Below are positions 56,906-58,416 of a stretch of DNA of 58,416 bases, one piece after another (the stretch's first letter is position 1; every line of letters begins with the position of its first letter). A program made the position numbers and the translations under genes. The notes below the pieces were generated by a model. The model did no database searches. It saw nothing but the letters and a program-made list of their open reading frames with translations, and was not told the DNA's origin. This DNA is from Citrobacter freundii. GTDB lineage: Bacteria; Pseudomonadota; Gammaproteobacteria; Enterobacterales; Enterobacteriaceae. Location: positions 1 through 58,416 of the forward strand of contig NZ_JAALBX010000021.1 of the NCBI RefSeq assembly GCF_011077955.1. Reading direction: 5' to 3'.

Positions 56906-56934
56906 GCGACTCGATGAAAGGCTCATCGAGTCGC
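56906..56934. repeat. Perfect 12-bp hairpin near the right island end
   Basis: GCGACTCGATGA and TCATCGAGTCGC around a 5-nt AAGGC loop. There is no T run, so it is a poor intrinsic terminator. It lies 57 bp after cbtA and 15 bp before the right arm-type repeats. Confidence 0.6.
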
Positions 56935-56948
56935 ATGAAAAACAAGAT

Positions 56949-56967
56949 GGGGGCACAAAAGGGGGCA
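56949..56967 (+). repeat. Paired GGGGGCA repeats, probable integrase arm sites (right)
   Basis: Two direct copies of GGGGGCA start 12 bp apart, the same heptamer, orientation and spacing as the pair beside the integrase. They lie 63 bp before the attR-like sequence. Confidence 0.6.
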
Positions 56968-57029
56968 CTTATAAAGATGAAACAAGAAAAAACATATATT
57001 TATCAATGGTTATTCGCGGTGTGTTATGT

Positions 57030-57046
57030 TCCTATTATCGCACCAT
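57030..57046 (+). repeat. attR-type site: partial copy of the thrW 3' end
   Basis: TCCTATTATCGCACCAT differs from the thrW 3' end only by the loss of one G. It marks the likely right boundary of the island and gives a length of about 25.7 kb. Confidence 0.65.
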
Positions 57047-57261
57047 CTTTTCTAATAAAATTATCTGGTTACCGTTGCATTGTTTTGCTTTTTTTAACAC
57101 GAATGTGCATTTTTGTGCATTGTGAGAGTGGCAAAATTGTGGCGTGTACAGTGAAGCCACTAAATGACAAGTGAGTCAAACCTGACGAGCAGTCAATGAA
57201 ACAAACCTTCGCCAACTTAACCAAATCTGGATAACTGATCGGTTCATGAGGGTAACAAATA

Positions 57262-58143
57262 ATGTCATTCAATAATAAATACCTGTTTATTACTATCTTA
57301 TCCCTCTGCACCTTTCAGACTTATGCAGCGCAATGCACAGCGGAAACCTTCGCTAAAAACAAACTGAATAACTTCATCCTTCTGAACCAGCAGACAAGAA
57401 CTGAAATTCCTAAATCTGTATCAATCACTGTTGATAGTCCTGATGGGTATCTCCGCACATCTTTTCAAAGCAGTTTCAGCCAATGCGGTGAGCTAATTGG
57501 CGGCCGTATGAAAGAGGTCAAAACCTCAACAGGCCAGAAAACAGTTTTCACGACAACCTCTGAAATGCAGTTGAATAAAACGGAATTTGGCTGGCGCATC
57601 CAGTTGGACTCAAATGGGGTCATAGCCGATAAAAACAGTCGGAAAATTACGCAAGTATATCGTCAGACTATTGAGGGAATATACCAGCTTAACGATAAAG
57701 GAATTATCAACCGCGCGGTTAGTCGTTCGGTTATCGCGGCCACAAAACCGGAAGAAAAAGACAAAACCGCAGTGGGCACAATCGACTACGCCTTCAATTC
57801 ATCAGGATTATTGGCAAGCGCGGCAAGCAAAGGAAATATGGCGATAGATAATAATACGATTATATATAGTTATGATGGCAATCATCGCCTGATCAAAACC
57901 CAATCACCCTCGACCATAGAAGAGTATGGTTATGATAGCAAGGGCCGTGAGTTGATCCTGAGCAAGACCCAGACGTATTTCACCATCGAAAAAACACTGA
58001 CCACCTGCGATGAGTGGAACTCTCATGGAGAATGCTCCCACGCAAATATGGATATAACGATCACCCCAGTTGATCGTACTGGGAAACAGTATGTGGACAA
58101 ACATAACGCCGTAATGACGGCGAAATATGAATATTGGAACTAA
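57262..58143 (+). CDS. Secreted protein of unknown function with YD-like repeats
   Basis: A 293-residue protein with a signal peptide (about residues 1-22, cleavage after FQTYA). The second half has short YD/RHS-like units: YSYDGNHRLIKTQ and YGYDSKGRELILSKT. Four Cys residues in the mature part (AQCTAET, FSQCGEL, TTCDEW, GECSHA) could form disulfides. No lipobox is seen. It resembles hypothetical secreted proteins found near polymorphic toxins, but I do not recognise a family. It lies 215 bp outside the presumed right end of the island, so its origin is unclear. Confidence 0.65.
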   Translation: MSFNNKYLFITILSLCTFQTYAAQCTAETFAKNKLNNFILLNQQTRTEIPKSVSITVDSPDGYLRTSFQSSFSQCGELIGGRMKEVKTSTGQKTVFTTTSEMQLNKTEFGWRIQLDSNGVIADKNSRKITQVYRQTIEGIYQLNDKGIINRAVSRSVIAATKPEEKDKTAVGTIDYAFNSSGLLASAASKGNMAIDNNTIIYSYDGNHRLIKTQSPSTIEEYGYDSKGRELILSKTQTYFTIEKTLTTCDEWNSHGECSHANMDITITPVDRTGKQYVDKHNAVMTAKYEYWN

Positions 58144-58271
58144 CCATTTTACCTGCTACATAAAGAGTAAAAATGGTATTAGAGCCGAGTCTGGATCGTT
58201 TATTTCATCCAGATTATGAACTGATCTGCTCCCCATTGATTAATACACCGCGATGTTAGTAATGTCTTCAT
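58144..58271. other. Spacer between the secreted-protein gene and the IS remnant
   Basis: About 130 bp. A weak CATTTTAC/GTAAAAATG inverted repeat just after the stop codon may be a terminator. Nothing else is seen. Confidence 0.4.
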
Positions 58272-58416
58272 ATGACCCTGACCCCGAATATACTCCAGTC
58301 ATAATCAGGAATAACCAGCTTCATATTGGTTGCGTATTCTGGCAACCGGCAGACTTTTCAGCAAATTCGGACGGGGTCATCCAGCCCAGCGCAGAATGGG
58401 GACGTCTCTGGTTATA
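58272..58416 (-). mobile_element. IS3-family insertion sequence, right part, runs off the window
   Basis: The minus strand encodes the C-terminus of an IS3-family transposase and then about 49 bp of non-coding DNA to a candidate terminal sequence TGACCCTGACCCCGAATAT at 58272. The exact IS boundary and its name cannot be decided without the other end. Confidence 0.55.
58321..58416 (-). CDS. IS3-family transposase OrfB, C-terminal fragment (partial at window edge)
   Basis: The last 31 codons of OrfB are open from the window edge to TGA. The translation begins YNQRRPHSALGWMTPSEFA, the standard end of the IS3-family DDE integrase domain (rve superfamily), with the RPHS-LG motif just after the catalytic Glu region. 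The upstream part lies outside the window, so integrity is unknown. Confidence 0.85.
   Translation of the reverse strand, partial: YNQRRPHSALGWMTPSEFAEKSAGCQNTQPI

Noticed and set aside
1..58416. CRISPR array
   Set aside because: No regularly spaced repeat series was seen anywhere in the window; the only clustered repeats are the short palindromic and heptamer repeats described.

Overview
The window is chromosomal DNA from an Enterobacteriaceae member. Positions 1-31,374 follow the Escherichia/Salmonella/Klebsiella backbone order very closely: tRNA-Asp, yafC, yafD, yafE, mltD, gloB, yafS, rnhA, dnaQ, tRNA-Asp, yafV, fadE, gmhA, yafJ, yafK, dinB, yafP, pepD, gpt, frsA, crl, phoE, proB, proA, thrW. 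Two additions to the K-12 arrangement are a PucG/HpxJ-like aminotransferase between the second tRNA-Asp and yafV, and a complete nqrABCDEF-nqrM operon (sodium-pumping NADH:quinone reductase) between yafK and dinB. These fit a Klebsiella/Enterobacter/Cronobacter-like relative rather than E. coli itself. The genus cannot be fixed from the sequence alone.

From the 3' end of thrW (tRNA-Thr, anticodon CGT) to about 57,046 lies a ~25.7 kb genomic island of the CP4-57/CP4-44 type. It starts with a P4-type tyrosine integrase and ends at an imperfect copy of the thrW 3' end. A pair of GGGGGCA repeats spaced 12 bp apart sits just inside each end and probably marks integrase arm sites. The left part (33.2-40.7 kb) is AT-rich and looks like a conflict/defence module. 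It holds a 650-residue protein with an N-terminal EndoU-like ribonuclease domain, a three-gene operon that fits an ABC-three-component (ABC-3C) system (alpha/beta-hydrolase effector, small middle component, SMC/Rad50-like ATPase), and a downstream protein with PD-(D/E)XK-like residues. Remnants of a PAAR protein and a GNAT acetyltransferase flank these genes.

The middle part (40.9-49.3 kb) is an arsenic-resistance cluster of two convergent operons. arsR-arsD-arsA-arsB-arsC runs rightward. arsR2-arsH-ECF sigma-arsD2-arsA2 runs leftward. They meet at a bidirectional terminator. arsD2 is preceded by a 14-bp perfect hairpin that would bury its ribosome binding site.

The right part (49.8-56.9 kb) is the usual maintenance block of these islands: an HUH-motif YagK/YfjJ-like protein, AlpA, a zinc-motif protein of unknown function, a YfjP-family GTPase, a secreted cysteine-rich protein, YfjQ/YafZ, a RadC-like JAMM protein, YeeT, and the YeeU/CbtA-type toxin-antitoxin pair. 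Beyond the right boundary there is a secreted protein of unknown function and the 3' end of an IS3-family transposase running off the window.
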